A DNA stretch of 64,000 bases from Diospyros lotus (GCF_014633365.1 NC_068341.1:42364044-42428043); one strand, 5' to 3'. Positions 34,201 through 46,712 are shown, numbered from the stretch's first letter. The notes: generated by a model not told the origin, from the letters alone. Translations and numbers: made by a program.

Positions 34201-37185
34201 CATGATATTATATATCTAAAGATAAGTTATAGATCTATAAATAGATATGCAATACCTTAAAATTACTATAATAATATAAGAAAAATAATATTTTATTCTT
34301 TTTATTAAATTATAAATTTACTTAATAAGATGGAGATGTGCATAAATCACCTTTAATTAACACTTTTTGTGACATAATTCACCTAACCTATATTATAACT
34401 TAGTGTGTGCTAAAAGCAAATGTAATCCCTTTTTGTAAAGTCATTAGGATACACTTGCTTTCCTTTGCATGAAGGAATATTTGGCCAAATCTGTCTTTTC
34501 TCCTACTCATTATACGCATCAAACCCGCCCAAACATGTCCTAAGTGTGACAACAAATCCTACTATAATTACCGCACCCCCAACCTATACCTATCCCGTGT
34601 GATTTGTCTCCTATTTTTTTTGAACTTTATTATTGTTCGAACGATGTCATGTGTTATTACCCAAAAAGCTAAAGATGTTATTAATAGCGATTTTTTACGA
34701 GAATGATTTCGAAACAGACCCAATATATTACTCGACGTAGACTTACAAGGGAGTGATTGGGTCCCACCCTTGCATGGATCCCCCTTCAATTTGTCTACAT
34801 CTGGCAAATGCTTTGTTGTTTCGAGTTTTGAAAATATTAGAAATGGTGGTGATTAATATCATCAATAGGTTGATGGGTAGAGAGGGAGAGAGAGAGAGAG
34901 AGAGGTGACAGAGAAAATTGATACTGTGCTGACAAGAAGGGAACAAACATGTGCCCAATTGAAGTTGACATGAGAGGAAAGGAGGGTGACACAGATGCCT
35001 GTTTGGCGGATCAGAAAATTGGGAAAAGGTTGGGGACCAGTGGGATTCTGGATTTAGTTAAGGATTTAGTAAATTATTTTTAAATAATTAATAATAATTT
35101 TTAAAATTTTAAATTTATTTAAATCAATGAATTAAAATTCTGTCGACGTCACTGAATTTAGAAAACTCAATAAATGAATGATTTATTGTAACAGTGTCCT
35201 AAGAAAACAGGGCAGAATGAATAATCATTTTGTAATCGATTGCTTTATGATTGAAGAATGAGAAAGAAAGAAAATTCAAAGAAAGCAAAGAAAGGCCCAC
35301 TCTTTCTACAAAGCCTTTTGCTTTCCTTCGCTTTGCTTTTTTGCTCAGTAGGAAGACAAGAGGTGAAAGGATGTTGGGTGACGGAAATCTCACTCAAACT
35401 TTTTGGGTGAAGTGGAGAAAGTCATTCCCATACTTTAACTCAGTCTTGAAGCAACAGAGAGGATGTTAAAGGAGCTAGAGACAGGTTAAAATTGATATTA
35501 AGAATAATTGAATACTTATCTTGGAGGAGAGACCTTCTTATGATATACTTTTAGTTTAGGATTGAGTCTCCTTGTTCGATAACATTAGGAGTCATTATTC
35601 TAAACCAACTAGAAGGATTAAGATTATTCCCACAAACCATAGTCCTAAAATCGAAAGATTCTAAGAATTCAATCTCGAACAAGATACATTTGCTTGCAAG
35701 TATACAAAGATTCCTCCAATCTTGCCCAAAAAATCACTTGGGGAGTATTGAGACCGAACATGGCTTGTTTTACGAGTTGAGGGGTGAACGAGGCCTAACC
35801 CATAAATTAATTCATGAGTATCATCAAAATTTTAATTATTAAATTATTTATAATAAAAGAAATTGCAAAGGAGGATGGAGAAAGTAGAATAGACTTAAAA
35901 GGGATATATGAAGTCCTTGAGAGAGGGCTTCTATTCTTCATGAATTGTTAATTAGGTATAACTCTAACTTGCCGCCTCAAGGTTCTCACAAAGAGGTTAC
36001 TTTTTTGGAACTATCATCCTGGGTGCTTTCAGATTTGGGCTCGTTTGAGCCCACATTGACCCGTCCAAAGTTTTTATTTCTATCTTTCCTTTTGGTTGTT
36101 TGGTTAACAAGGTACCAAATCAAACTGAAAAAGAAAACACAGCCGCCCCCCCCCCCCCCAACACACACACACACACACACGAAACAAAAACAAAAATAAT
36201 TCCAATAAAACAGGTTTTTAGGCCCAATCACCACTTAGTTGACGCTCAAGTTAGTTAGTATATTCAAGAATTAAGAAGTAATAATACAATAAATGCATAA
36301 TATGCCATATCTAAACTCTTGAACATTGGGTTTATATATATATAGACTGTGAAATCAATGTGGGTAGGATGAGATCACATGAACAGTTAGATGTGATCCT
36401 TTGAGTGAACCAGTTTTGGGTGTAATCTTGGGCTTTGGCCTGCCTTAGTACTAGTTTGAGTCTAGGCCCAACCTTTTGGGTCCTTTCAATGGGGTTTTTA
36501 TAGGGATTTAAATAACTATTTTGTCCCTTCTTCTTTTCTCACAAAGATCATTTTACCCTTTCTTCTCCTCTCTTTCCCCTTTCCTTTCCAGCACTACCTC
36601 TCACAGCCTTTCTCTCACTACTTGCTCTTACCTCGCCCTGTAGTTGGTCGTTGCCTCATTCTCAATGCTCGTCGTCCACGCTGGATCCTTGCTTGGCTAA
36701 TAGTTGCCCACCTCACCTTTGCCCTCACCCTTGTCGCTTGTCGATCGTCGCCACCTGATATATCCTCGGTTGGTTTGGGTGGTCGTCGGTGGAGAATGAC
36801 GTCTTTGTTGGTGAGTTCTGTCTCGTCTCTCAGTCTCCCTCTTTTTATTTAGATTCAATTTATTGGCAATATCCCGATAAATTACTCCAATTTATATCCC
36901 GAATATTGCTAATTTCTCGCGATATATTATTCCTATAAACCAATATATAAAAGTGCTATTTATAAACAAATAGCACAACCCATCTGATATTTGGCAAATA
37001 ATTCATGCAAAACCCTTAATTATATTCTGGGAAAACATACAGAAATGTATCAGAACGCCAAAGCAAAGAAGAAGACTCACTGTAAGCCGTGGAGCTTGCA
37101 GCAATGGCGGCCCATCCATGTTAATTTCACTATACAAAAAAGATCAAACATAACGGAAAACTACAGGCTTCTATAAAGCGGCAAT
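34201..37185. other. intergenic DNA, no gene recognised
   Basis: Contents: a GA microsatellite (about 34880-34904), a C14/(AC)10 compound repeat (36146-36180), and a CT/GC-richer stretch (36540-36850) in a style similar to 43380-43560. Bases 37000-37185 are probably the 3' UTR of the ZFP gene. Confidence 0.4.
36146..36180. repeat. C14 run followed by (AC)n
   Basis: A homopolymer C run directly followed by about 10 AC units. Confidence 0.9.
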
Positions 37186-37189
37186 CTTC

Positions 37190-37937
37190 TCAGAGTCTCA
37201 GAGTAAGATCCGGGGCAGCTTCCTCCATCTCCGCCGGCCAACTCGCCTCTACCAAATTGATCACATTCGAACTTCCGGCCACCGTGAATCTCGACCGATC
37301 AGGAACGCCTTCTTCCTCCATCCGCCGGAAGCTCCCCGGCCACAGCAGCTCCACCTCGCCGTCGGCAAAGAAAATCGGCGCTCGTTCGAATCTTGCGCCG
37401 CTTCTGAACTCAAACGGCGCTGCAAATCCTCGGTGCAAAGCCGAATGCGCCTTGATTATTCCGATCGACCTAAACAACATGATGTGGTAAAGAGCTATAA
37501 CAATGATGATATAAAAAAATAACGTTAACCCTCTATGAGATTAAGCTGGCATACCGGTGGGTAAAAATGGGCATTCGCATGGCCCGGTTGGCGAGCGTTC
37601 GCTCCCGCTTGTGGGCGTTCTGGTGGCCGCCGAGGGCCTGCGAGCTGAAGAATTTCCGGTGGCAGTAATTGCAAGGGAAGACTCGGGGCGCGGCGGTTGG
37701 GGCAGGCTCGTTGCTGCTGTCGCTTGTGCTTGATATTGATGAGATGAAGGCCGCTGAATCTCTTGCGGCTGAGTCTTCTTTCGTGGAGTTGCAGGTGAGA
37801 GTTAAGTCGAGGGAAAGTGGCTCTGAGAAGGCGGCGGCGGCGGCTTGGGTGAATATGTTGGAAGCGACTTGGCTGCTGATGTCGGAGCTGCTGCCGGAGG
37901 AAGCCTCGGCTTCGAGGTCGATGGCCGGCGAGTTCAT
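37190..37937 (-). CDS. ZFP4: C2H2 zinc-finger/EAR repressor, ZFP4-like, with interrupted frame
   Basis: The first minus-strand frame starts at 37937. It carries LSLDLTL (residues 41-47, EAR repression motif) and one C2H2 finger, C89-x2-C92-x12-H105-x3-H109 with the plant QALGGH signature (100-105). It then reads [13 protein letters not shown] and stops at 37533. A second frame down to 37190 carries [22 protein letters not shown] and the C-terminal EAR motif DLTLRL, all conserved in ZFP4-type proteins. A GT/AG intron 37554-37470 (85 bp; gtatgc...tttag) would join them in phase into 220 residues, close to the family size. However, these genes are normally intronless, and the proposed intron removes YASL and an SLPHH stretch that match the family's ASLPLHG. 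So the gene is either spliced in a new way or truncated to 134 residues. Family call is firm; intactness is not. Confidence 0.82.
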
Positions 37938-38574
37938 GATTCAGTTGCCAGGATCAAGCTGTCTGGTAATTCACGTTAAGCCTCCGACTGCAAATTACAT
38001 TACAAATGTTGATTACATAAACAAGCCAAAAAAGAATCCCAAATGCTATTCAAAGATGGTATTTTTACCTTAAACCCTAAATTCATAACACCCATAAATA
38101 TCAAAATTGAGTGTTACACATGAAAATGTAGCAAATTGGTCCGAATACTAAAAATGGGCAACCATTTAAATCTATAAAGTCTATAATTTTGCTGCGACTC
38201 TCCCCTAAACCCTCCCTTTGAAACCCTTTCTTGAGTCTTAGCCCACCCATGAAGCCCTCATTTGAACTTTGTGATGAGCTTTTCCCAAAACCCTCTTTTG
38301 TGCCTCCCTGTATATAACCCTCACCTCAAACCTTTCTTCGAGCTTCGATATAACCCATCCTCTCTTAAAAGGCTTCACTTGAAACCCTTATTTTGGCTAT
38401 CCCCAAATCTCTATTTTAGATTTTGTGCTTACTTCACTACCCTTGTTTATTTTAGATCTTGAGCGCCCAGTTTTAGATTTTATTTTATTTTTGTTCACAA
38501 TGAATTAATGGTTCTCTGGCACCACCCTTCTCATCTACTCAGGTGGAGGCAACAATTGATGATTTGACAGTTTT
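37938..38574. promoter_or_regulatory. 5' flank of the ZFP gene
   Basis: Presumed leader and promoter for the minus-strand gene. Bases 38180-38460 are CT-rich with repeated AAACCCT-like motifs, partly telomere-repeat-like boxes known from plant promoters. This reading is inference. Confidence 0.3.
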
Positions 38575-38639
38575 TTCTCATATGTTTGGTTCCTAGTTTT
38601 CTTTGTGTACCTATTCTTTCCCTCAAATCTATAATTTTC

Positions 38640-38990
38640 TTGTATTTTTTAATTTTTTTGTGTGATTACTCATATGTTTTTCTATTTTAATTACACATCT
38701 AAATCTATATTTTTTAATCAATTTAACCTCTTTATTTTAAATTTCTTTTTATATGACAATTCAAACTTTTCGTTATTTCGATTATATTTTTAAACTTACA
38801 TTTTCAAATTAATTTAACCTTTATACTTTGATGTGTAAAAAAAAAAAATAATTAATTTAATTATGTTTTTTGTTTTACATATCAAAATATGTGAGTTAAA
38901 TTAATTAAAAAATATAAGTAAATAATTATAATCGAATTAACAAATGACATCTATATATATATATATTTAAATATTTTTATTAAAAAAAAA
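38640..38990. repeat. AT-rich repeat related to 21836-22310
   Basis: It shares TTTTAATTACA, AATCAATTTAACCTC, TATGACAATTCAAACTTTT and TTCAAATTAATTTAACCTT blocks with the left half of the repeat in KANADI intron 4. Strongly decayed. Confidence 0.5.
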
Positions 38991-41289
38991 CATATACATG
39001 CATGCACTCCCTCTCTCATGTGGATATACCTAAGTTGAACACCACTCCCCTTTGCCATAAACAACCCAACACTCCTCTCTTCTTAGCATCTTCCAATTAG
39101 TCATTGTAAACAACACATCTGTCTCTGTATATACTGTCTCTGTATATACACATCCCTTTGATCACTCTTTTTTTTTTTTTTTAGTTAGACAAAAGAGAAA
39201 GGTGAGACGACTAACGTAGCAATTCCCTCTATTCATAACCATAAGGACCTTTTTTGTTAGGGAATATTTGATGTGAGCCATAATTACTACTGAAAAGACG
39301 AGTATGTCACCCTAGCTAGCTAGTGCCACTATATATAGTACTATACATCTACTCATTTTAACATTAATCTCAAGTAGAATATGGATTTAGAGTTTGAATC
39401 CAAACCTGAAAAAGGGGGAAGAACTCCCACCCATGGTGGTTGTCCTTCAATCACTATTTTCTCTCTTGGTATATACGCGCGCACCAACTGGTCCTCACAT
39501 ACACACACAAACCACCTGACCTAACTACTACTACTGCTTCAAGCAGAGAAAAGAGAATCTCTTATATACGTACTTTGCTATTAGCAATAACAACAAATGG
39601 GATATTTGGATATATGAAACAATATAATGTAATTGTTGAGAAATATAGGGCAAGTGGTAGGATCCAATCATGTAATCCAAGAACCAAAAACAAAAATTAA
39701 ACAAAAAGATAATAATTCATTAATTAAGACAAATTAACCTCACAGCTTTCGATAACTGGTCGCAGCACACACTGGAAATTTGATGACATACGATGACACA
39801 CACAACTACAATAATCTAGATAGAGTGGTCCATAAAATTTTAAATTAATGGTATTTATTTATAGACACAAAATCATAATAATAGGGGAATCAAATTTCTC
39901 AAACCTATCATAATTCCCTAAGTGAGATCATCAAACTAAAATTTGAGAAGTTATCCCGACAACAAACATAAGAACCCTTCTTGTCCGATCGACTCTACTG
40001 TCAAGATCAGTAACACCACTCAGACCAAAGAGAGCAACTATACACACACACACACACACACATAGACATATGTGAGCTGTGTTTTACAGATTCTGAGGCC
40101 AAACACAGTGAAAGCAAGCCAAGAGAGGAACCCATTAACACGTACGAAAGCAACTTAAGCAGAGTCTGAGAATCAATCAACGAACAAGCTGCAGGTGCTT
40201 AGCGTATATACCTGGTTGGCTGTAGCTGGTGATCGTGGGCATCAGAGCGGGCAGAACATGCTGCTTTATTACAATGTTTTCTGGTGCGTGCCTGCTTGGA
40301 TGATGGGAAAAGGTGAGAGAAAATGAAAAAGACAATGGAGGTGGAGAGAGGGTGGTGGTGATGTTTATAATTATGGGAAAAGCAAAGGAAAGGGCCGGCC
40401 CGGGAGAAGAGAGTGGGGGTGGGGCAGCGGTGGTCAGAGAAATTAATTCAAAAGAATTTTTAAGGGTAAAGGGAGGAGGAGATGACATAATACCCTCTCA
40501 ACAGCCACCATCACTCTCTCTTTTGTTTTGGCTCTTTCTTCCTACATAATATATAATACAAATGTATCTCTCGAACCCAAAAGAGGAGATTAGTATTTAG
40601 TAGTAGTATTGTTAAACGGCTCAAGCGAGCCTCGACAGGTAGATAAGGTCAAATTAGATCGGGCCCAACAAGGTTTGGTCTCTCGATCCGACCCTAAAAT
40701 TTCAGGCTTTTTATAGTTTATATATACATCAATTAAATAGTATAAATAATTATTAAACTTTATACTAAAATATAAAAAATTATTAAATTTCAATTTGTAA
40801 GTAAAAATTCATTTTAAAATAAAATTCTATAATTTTTTTGTATTTTTATGTACAATTTAATGATGATTTATACTATTTAGTCGTCCATATTGTAAGTCAT
40901 ATTAACGTACTCTTAGTCTTTTTTAATAATAATTTATGATAATTATAAAATTATATATTAAATTAAAATTTAATAATTTTTTGTAATTTAATAAATTTAA
41001 CATCTAGTGAATGTCACCCGTGAATCCGTCACGTAACATGCACGTGACCCCATGACAAGACAAGCATATAGTTGAGTTTGAGTTTGAGTTTTGATCGTCG
41101 TCCACAAATCCACGTTGGAACGGCGCCGCTGAAAGCAGAAGCACTGCCCGAGACGCCGCGCTTTGGCCCCACGGCCCCCCTCCTATGTGCTGTGCATCAA
41201 CTTGGTTTGGTCCTCTAATAATTAGGTAGCACTAGTTACCAAGTCACTCCTCTAATAATTATATAACCATCCCTCGTGACTCAATAAGT
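38991..41289. other. intergenic DNA with a possible transcribed locus at 40177-40560
   Basis: Mostly AT-rich, with a (CA)n microsatellite at 40044-40062. At 40177-40500 a purine-rich, GC-higher island has on the minus strand a TATA-like element (AATTATAAAC near 40368) followed by a pyrimidine-rich leader-like stretch. No conserved protein or miRNA was recognised. Near 41041 there is a CACGTG box, and 41095-41180 is GC-rich. Confidence 0.3.
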
Positions 41290-42093
41290 TTTAGGCCAAA
41301 ATTATACTCATGTCCTGAATGTTTGTATTTTTTTTAAAATTTTAAACTTTTTATAATTTTAAATTTGTTCCTAAACTTAAATCAAGAACATATTTATATT
41401 TAAACTTTTCGTGATTCTAAATATATCCCTTAAACTATGTAAAATCAGTCATTTAAATATTTGATCAAAAAGTGATACACACGAGCATTAAGGTGACAAT
41501 TTTTCAGCGTCTCCTCAACTCACTCTCTCTCTCTCCAGTTATATCTTATCCGATTGCGACTCCTTTCTTTGACATATCTTACGTCTCCTTCAATTGGGTT
41601 ATATAGACCGATTGGGTTAAATAGATTATTGACATCCCTGAGTTGATGATTGCTCCATCATTTGTGGGATCAAAGATAGGGTGACATTTCTTGTAAGAGA
41701 CATAGTTAAAAGAGATGCGAGAGATGCTGGAGAGAAATTAGAGCAGTTGAAGAGAGGGAGAGAGAGTTGAGGAGATACTTGAAAGAGATGAATTGAGGAG
41801 ACAAAAGAGAGAAATAAGATGTTGGGGAGAGAGAGGGAGTTAAGGAGACACTAAAAATTGTCACGTGCGCGTGTACATCACTTGACGATAAAGTGTTAAA
41901 ATAAGTGATTTTGCATAATTTATGGACATATTTGGAATCATAAAAGCTTTAAAGTTTCAAAAAAAAAAAAAAAATCAAAAGTATAAACATGCTTTTGGAT
42001 TAAGTGCAGAGATATATTTAAGACTATAAAAAGTTTAGAGTTCCAAAAAACATACAAAAGTTTAAGGGTGTAAATAGCCTTTTGACCTAAATT
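41290..42093. mobile_element. large foldback element (about 800 bp)
   Basis: The left arm (TTAGGCCAAAATTATACTC...AAACTTTTTATAATTTTAAAT) is mirrored by the right arm (ATTTAAGACTATAAAAAGTTTAGAG...CTTTTGACCTAA). The inner arms match around GTGACAATTTT/AAAATTGTCAC and the CTCTCT/AGAGAG blocks. This suits a long non-autonomous inverted-repeat element. Target duplication not resolved. Confidence 0.65.
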
Positions 42094-42714
42094 TTAATTT
42101 AAATTTTATCTAAACGTGGCTGAACATATAATTGACGCACATAATTGCAGTAACAGAGATAATTTAGTATAATCGCCGGCTCAATGGGAATATATTTATT
42201 AATCTTTTAATAATGGGGTCTAATTAAAATAGTTAGATAGATAAACTTTATTCTCCCACTTAATCAGTGAGTGAGAGCACTTTATAATATTCTCATGCTT
42301 CAATGCTTTTTACAGCCTTTGGGGGATTAAAATTACGAGCATGTCATGTGGCATATATGCGGATTAGTGGGGGCCACTCAAGATTAAAAGATTAATCACG
42401 CACGTGGCATATGCTAAGGACTAGTATATTTGGTTTTAAAGTGTAATTTTATTCCTCACAAGTGCCCGAATCAATTGATAGAATAGTGTGTAATTAGAAG
42501 AGTCGATTCTAAGGAGATTTGTCAAATTTATGCAATTAAATTTAACTCCACCATATCCTAAAGATAATAAAAATTGGGTAAAAAGAATTGTCCTGAAATT
42601 ATCTAATTAATTAAAAAATTAAACTAATGCAAAAATTAATTAAATCTTATAAATAGATTTTTAATTATTAAATAAGAGTTTAGGAATATGATTTTATCAA
42701 TACATTGGAATTAA
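42094..42714. other. AT-rich intergenic DNA, nothing recognised
   Basis: No gene, clear repeat end or motif that I can support. Confidence 0.45.
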
Positions 42715-42990
42715 GAGTGTGCAAATAGTTGATTTGGTTATGAAATCGACTAAAATTCACTAATTGATTAGACCTAACCAAGGAGTAAAATCGAATCGAA
42801 CTGAGTGATTTAGTTGAAAAATTAAAATCGAACTCAAATCGTATAAACTAAATTGAATTGATTAAATTTAAGAAACGCTAGAAAATTGAAGTAACCTATA
42901 AAAAATACACAAAATCAAAGTAAACGATGTTATCTTTTAAACATCAAAATAACTTTATTTTAAAATTCGATCAATTCGAGTGACCAAGCT
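42715..42990. repeat. decayed copy of the 24960 MITE family
   Basis: It begins TTAAGAGTGTGCAAATAG and ends GACCAAGCTTTTGCTCCCCC, with AAATCGAATCGAA motifs between, mirroring the ends and body of 24960-25402. Confidence 0.5.
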
Positions 42991-43285
42991 TTTGCTCCCC
43001 CATAATTACAATTCTATGTCTTTAATTCTAAAGTCTCAATTCAATTATAGGATTCTTCCATCCTAATTTATGATTATTCTGTTAGGCGTCTGGATACAGT
43101 CAAGTACTTTTAATAATCAAATTAACTATAGTATTTAGTATACTCGGTGACTAAAAATTTATTAAAATCAGAAGAACACACATCAAGAACCAAATAGATA
43201 TTTTGACTTAAGTGTCTACATTAAACATCTATTCATTCATTCAATAGAGCTATTCATGACTTGACATATGATGTCTACTACTATC

Positions 43286-43749
43286 GAGTGCAATTTTGTT
43301 CATCCCCCTTTAATGGGGGTAACTTTACCCCGATAGTTTAGGGGGTAAAAAGATTATTTCGAGAAGGTCTTTACTCACCATGTTTCTCTCTCTCATCTTT
43401 CTTCCCTTCTCTTGCTCTCACCACCACCGACCTTCTCTTCACCTTCCTCTCACCGTCACCTTCCTCTCACCGTCGCTGTGCCGCTACATTGTCTCACCTC
43501 GTCGTTGCATCGCTGTCTCACCCTACCTCATCGCCTAGTCGTCTTATCACCGCCATACGATTGGCGCATGAGGAAACCTTGGTACAAGACTAGCCGGAGA
43601 AGAAGATGAAATGGAGGAGAGAAAAGAAAGGAGATAGGGAGACTTGGAGAAGAAGGAAGTTGAGAAAAAAGATGAGAGGAAATGAGAGGTTGTTAACTTT
43701 TCACGAGAGTTATTTTAACCCCGTTAAATGGGTGAACAAAATCGCACTC
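43286..43749. mobile_element. 464-bp TIR element with GC/CT-rich interior
   Basis: The left end GAGTGCAATTTTGTTC is mirrored by the right end GAACAAAATCGCACTC. The inverted match extends about 45 bp through the TTAA.GGGGT blocks. The interior is CT-rich (43380-43560) then GA-rich (43565-43700) and encodes nothing I recognise. TIR style suggests Mutator-like or related; no clear target duplication. Confidence 0.65.
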
Positions 43750-44727
43750 ATAACCATCATGTCTTGTACAATTGATTTATTTGACCAATCAATAACATAA
43801 ATAAAAAGAGTGAATTAATCATAATGAATAGAACTAGAATTAAGAATTAATTAAACAATAGTTCGAAATGGACATAGAATATTCATATTAGGTGACATCG
43901 AATCCCTAATGTAATAAAATCCATAAAAGATATAAATAAAAATAAGTGCTTCCCTGTTCAGATCTGGTTTGCCAACTAGATTTGATGGAACATGAGATTG
44001 CGAATTTAAATTTTTTTATATATTTTAACGAGGAGATATCTTTTATTATTTATTATATATAAAATTAAAGCAAAGAATAGCATATGTAAATTAGTGGATT
44101 CTTTTTTATTGGTATAGCGACAAGACTATAGTATTTTTTTATGATTAAAATTTAAATTTTCTTAGTAATAAATTTGTATACACATTTTTATATACTTATA
44201 TGGATTCGATAAATTTACTTAATACCTAGAAAAGAAAAAGTAGCATATACTTGGGTTTCAACTCTCCTATTTGTTGGGATAACCTGTGAATCATCACTAC
44301 TTGGAAGACAATGGAACTTTATGGGTGTGCTTCTTATGCTTTTTCATTATTTTGGTTTATTGGGCTCATTACATTAGAACCGTTAATGAATTAGGACTTT
44401 CACTTGGTTTAGTCACTCGTTGAACCTATATGTACGCCAGAAACAAAACAGAATTTAAAATTTAAATTTAAACCTGAAAGAAGGCCCAACTAAACAAAAC
44501 GAAGGCCCAACTAAACAAAACGCGGCCCAATAATAAATAAATTTAGTTAAAATCCAAAAATCAACTCAACCGATGTCATGGTTTAAATGGAGGAACACAT
44601 CCAGCGCCTTCCACGGCGACGGCCAACAGCCGGTGAAGCTGCGACAAATAGTTCTCATTCTCTCATGTAAAAAGCACAACTCTACATAGCTCATGAAGAA
44701 AATAATTCAGGATCAGTTTTCTTTATG
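43750..44727. other. intergenic DNA
   Basis: AT-rich. A 90-bp GC-richer stretch at 44575-44665 has an open frame from 44588 (MEEHIQRLPRRRPTAGEAAT) without recognised homology; it is too short to call. Confidence 0.35.
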
Positions 44728-45210
44728 CTAAATTGCAAAAATGCTCCTGAGATTTGAAAAATAAAAATAATCTCCCTTACAATTAAACAAAAACACTAAA
44801 TGACCATTTCACCCTTTGTTTTCTCTCCTATTTCCTCCCTTTATCTCTCCTCTCATTTCAGGAAAAGATAAATATAAGACAAAAATTAATGATATCAGTA
44901 GGTATTTGGGTTAAAATCAAATTTCAAAACCTATTTGAGTTTACGATCCAACTTAAATTTGGATTCAACATGAACGATGAACTCATATTTAGATTCATGG
45001 ATGAGAGAGAGAAATGAGAAAAGGGAAAATAAGTTTTAAATATAAAGGTATTTTGATTATTTTAAAATATTCAAGTGGGGTTAACTAAGGCCAAAAAAGT
45101 TAACTAATGCCAAAAAAGAAATTACAATATAGAATTAGATCTCAAGAATATTTGCTATATTTTTTCAAATATCAAGGGTAGTTCTTTTGATTATCCTAAA
45201 CCTTAGGTAC
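44728..45210. repeat. possible inverted-repeat element
   Basis: The left side (GCTCCTGAGATTTGAAAAATAA) is mirrored near 45150-45190 (TTTTTTCAAATATCAAGGGTAG). CTCTCC/GAGAGA blocks lie inside. Imperfect and old. Confidence 0.4.
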
Positions 45211-46503
45211 TTTTCCCTTTTCTTTAAGAATGAAAGTTCATTGGCTTAACCCAGAACCCACTTTGTAGCCATCAAAGATCACAGCAAAATGTTCAATATT
45301 TATTTCAGATTGAAATGCAGCAAAGAAGACCAGTTCTGAAAAAATCTTTTTGGTCATAAACTAGGTGCCAGGATCATAGCTCATAGGCCAACTTGGGAAA
45401 CCAATTTACAAAGGTTCTCACCTTCTTGGAATCTCCTAATAATACACTGGAAAGCCTTGAGAAAATGGTAAAAGAAGACAGTACAATGAAGTCTTAATTA
45501 GAGACACAAATTAAGAGAGATAACTGCCATGAAAAGGCTCCATGTTACCTAAGTGATTTGACCTTAGCTATTGCTGTTGAAAAGAGAATATGTTCTGGCC
45601 AAGCTATTAGCCCATTTATTAACAGAATCAGAACAAAATTGCCAAGAAGCAAAAATAAGACACAGTAAGCATGGTTCCAAGATGCATTATAGTCTAAACC
45701 AAATGAAAGAATGTGATTAGGCTTCATAACTTGGGCCGCTTCTACTACTCTGCACCTTGTCTGTTAAAATAATCAGAGATTTTATGTTTCTGTTATGACA
45801 ATTGATCACTAATCACTGATAACTAAAATGTGAACAGACTTGAGTGCTACATTTGTTTTGTTTTTTGTTTTTTGTTTTTTCGGGGCTAAGTGAGTGGTAG
45901 ACATTCAGCACCTACAAATTTATTAGATCTTGTATCTCCTCTCCTCTTTTGGGGCTTTAACATGAAAGTCAAGCAACCAGGTTTGGCAGTCCATAGTCTC
46001 GTAGTCATGGATATCGTATCTATGCAATATCCAGTTCAACTTCAGGTAGCAAGAATTGAGGTATAAAGTAGAGTTTTCAAAATACCTCTATTTTGTTAAG
46101 AACTGTTGGCGAACTCAGAGTTGAGTGGACTTCTCATCTTCCAGCAGCCTGATCAAAATTCTTATTTCCACGCGTTTTGATTTGCCAACTGCAGAATCCT
46201 CATTTTCAAATTAGAAAAGAGCCAAGAATACTGTCTCACTCTGCCCACAAATGAGGACCCCGATCCTGTGTCCCTTCCAAGAGAAGGTGCAAGGGAGTAC
46301 ACCCTTCTAGGCTTCTAGCCTCTTAGTGTTCAAATCTTCCAACTTACTAAATGACTAATTTTGAACACCCATGCTTGCATGAAAGGCCCCAGCTGTCCTT
46401 CCTAAGGTCCCAATTACCCAGATGCTTGACAATTTCACTAATCTTGATCACTATTCTTCCAAAAGCAACTTTGCAGTTAAAAATAATACATCAAGGTGAT
46501 GAC
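45211..46503. other. intergenic DNA or introns of a decayed gene
   Basis: It lies downstream, on the minus strand, of the ankyrin fragment, so it could hold further eroded exons, but none is convincing. The minus-strand frame at 45545-45727 includes a hydrophobic stretch with no family match. Confidence 0.3.
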
Positions 46504-46712
46504 ATTAAGTCAAGTTGGTTTGATCGAAGTCTTTGCAGTTTGGATCAATGCACTGGACACCATCCTATTGAGGAAATCCAACCCTCTCTTGCAACCACTG
46601 CAAAATGAGAAACTTCCAGCATCATCAATCTTTAACGAAGCTCCTAGTTCAAGGTGTACTAAAAGCAACTTTTCATGTCCATTCTTGAGGGCCTGTATCA
46701 AGGATGTATTTT
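46504..46712 (-). pseudogene. ankyrin-repeat fragment resembling SKOR/GORK potassium channels
   Basis: On the minus strand the frame reads ALKNGHEKLLLVHLELGASL then KIDDAGSF, followed after small shifts by pieces equivalent to the next ankyrin repeat (CKRGLDFLNRMVSS). This closely follows the order of the ankyrin region of plant outward-rectifying Shaker channels: a repeat ending in a GAS/GAT-L-.I motif, then DAGSF and an ARGD.DFL.R helix. The preceding and following ankyrin repeats, the cyclic-nucleotide domain and the pore were not found nearby, and the frame has lost bases in the second repeat. I read it as a decayed exon of a duplicated gene; an exon with a misread splice site is less likely. 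Another ankyrin protein cannot be excluded. Confidence 0.55.

Noticed and set aside
35251..35469. 72-codon frame rich in Lys/Glu/Arg
   Set aside because: No start context, splice signal or family motif; equally open on the other strand.
36622..36852. 76-codon frame in the CT-rich stretch
   Set aside because: Composition-driven and resembles the interior of a TIR element at 43.4 kb; no domain.
40044..40260. Possible miRNA precursor
   Set aside because: No match to mature miRNA families I know, and no clear stem in the region.
43412..43800. Two 64-65 codon frames
   Set aside because: They lie in a TIR element with CT/GA-biased composition.
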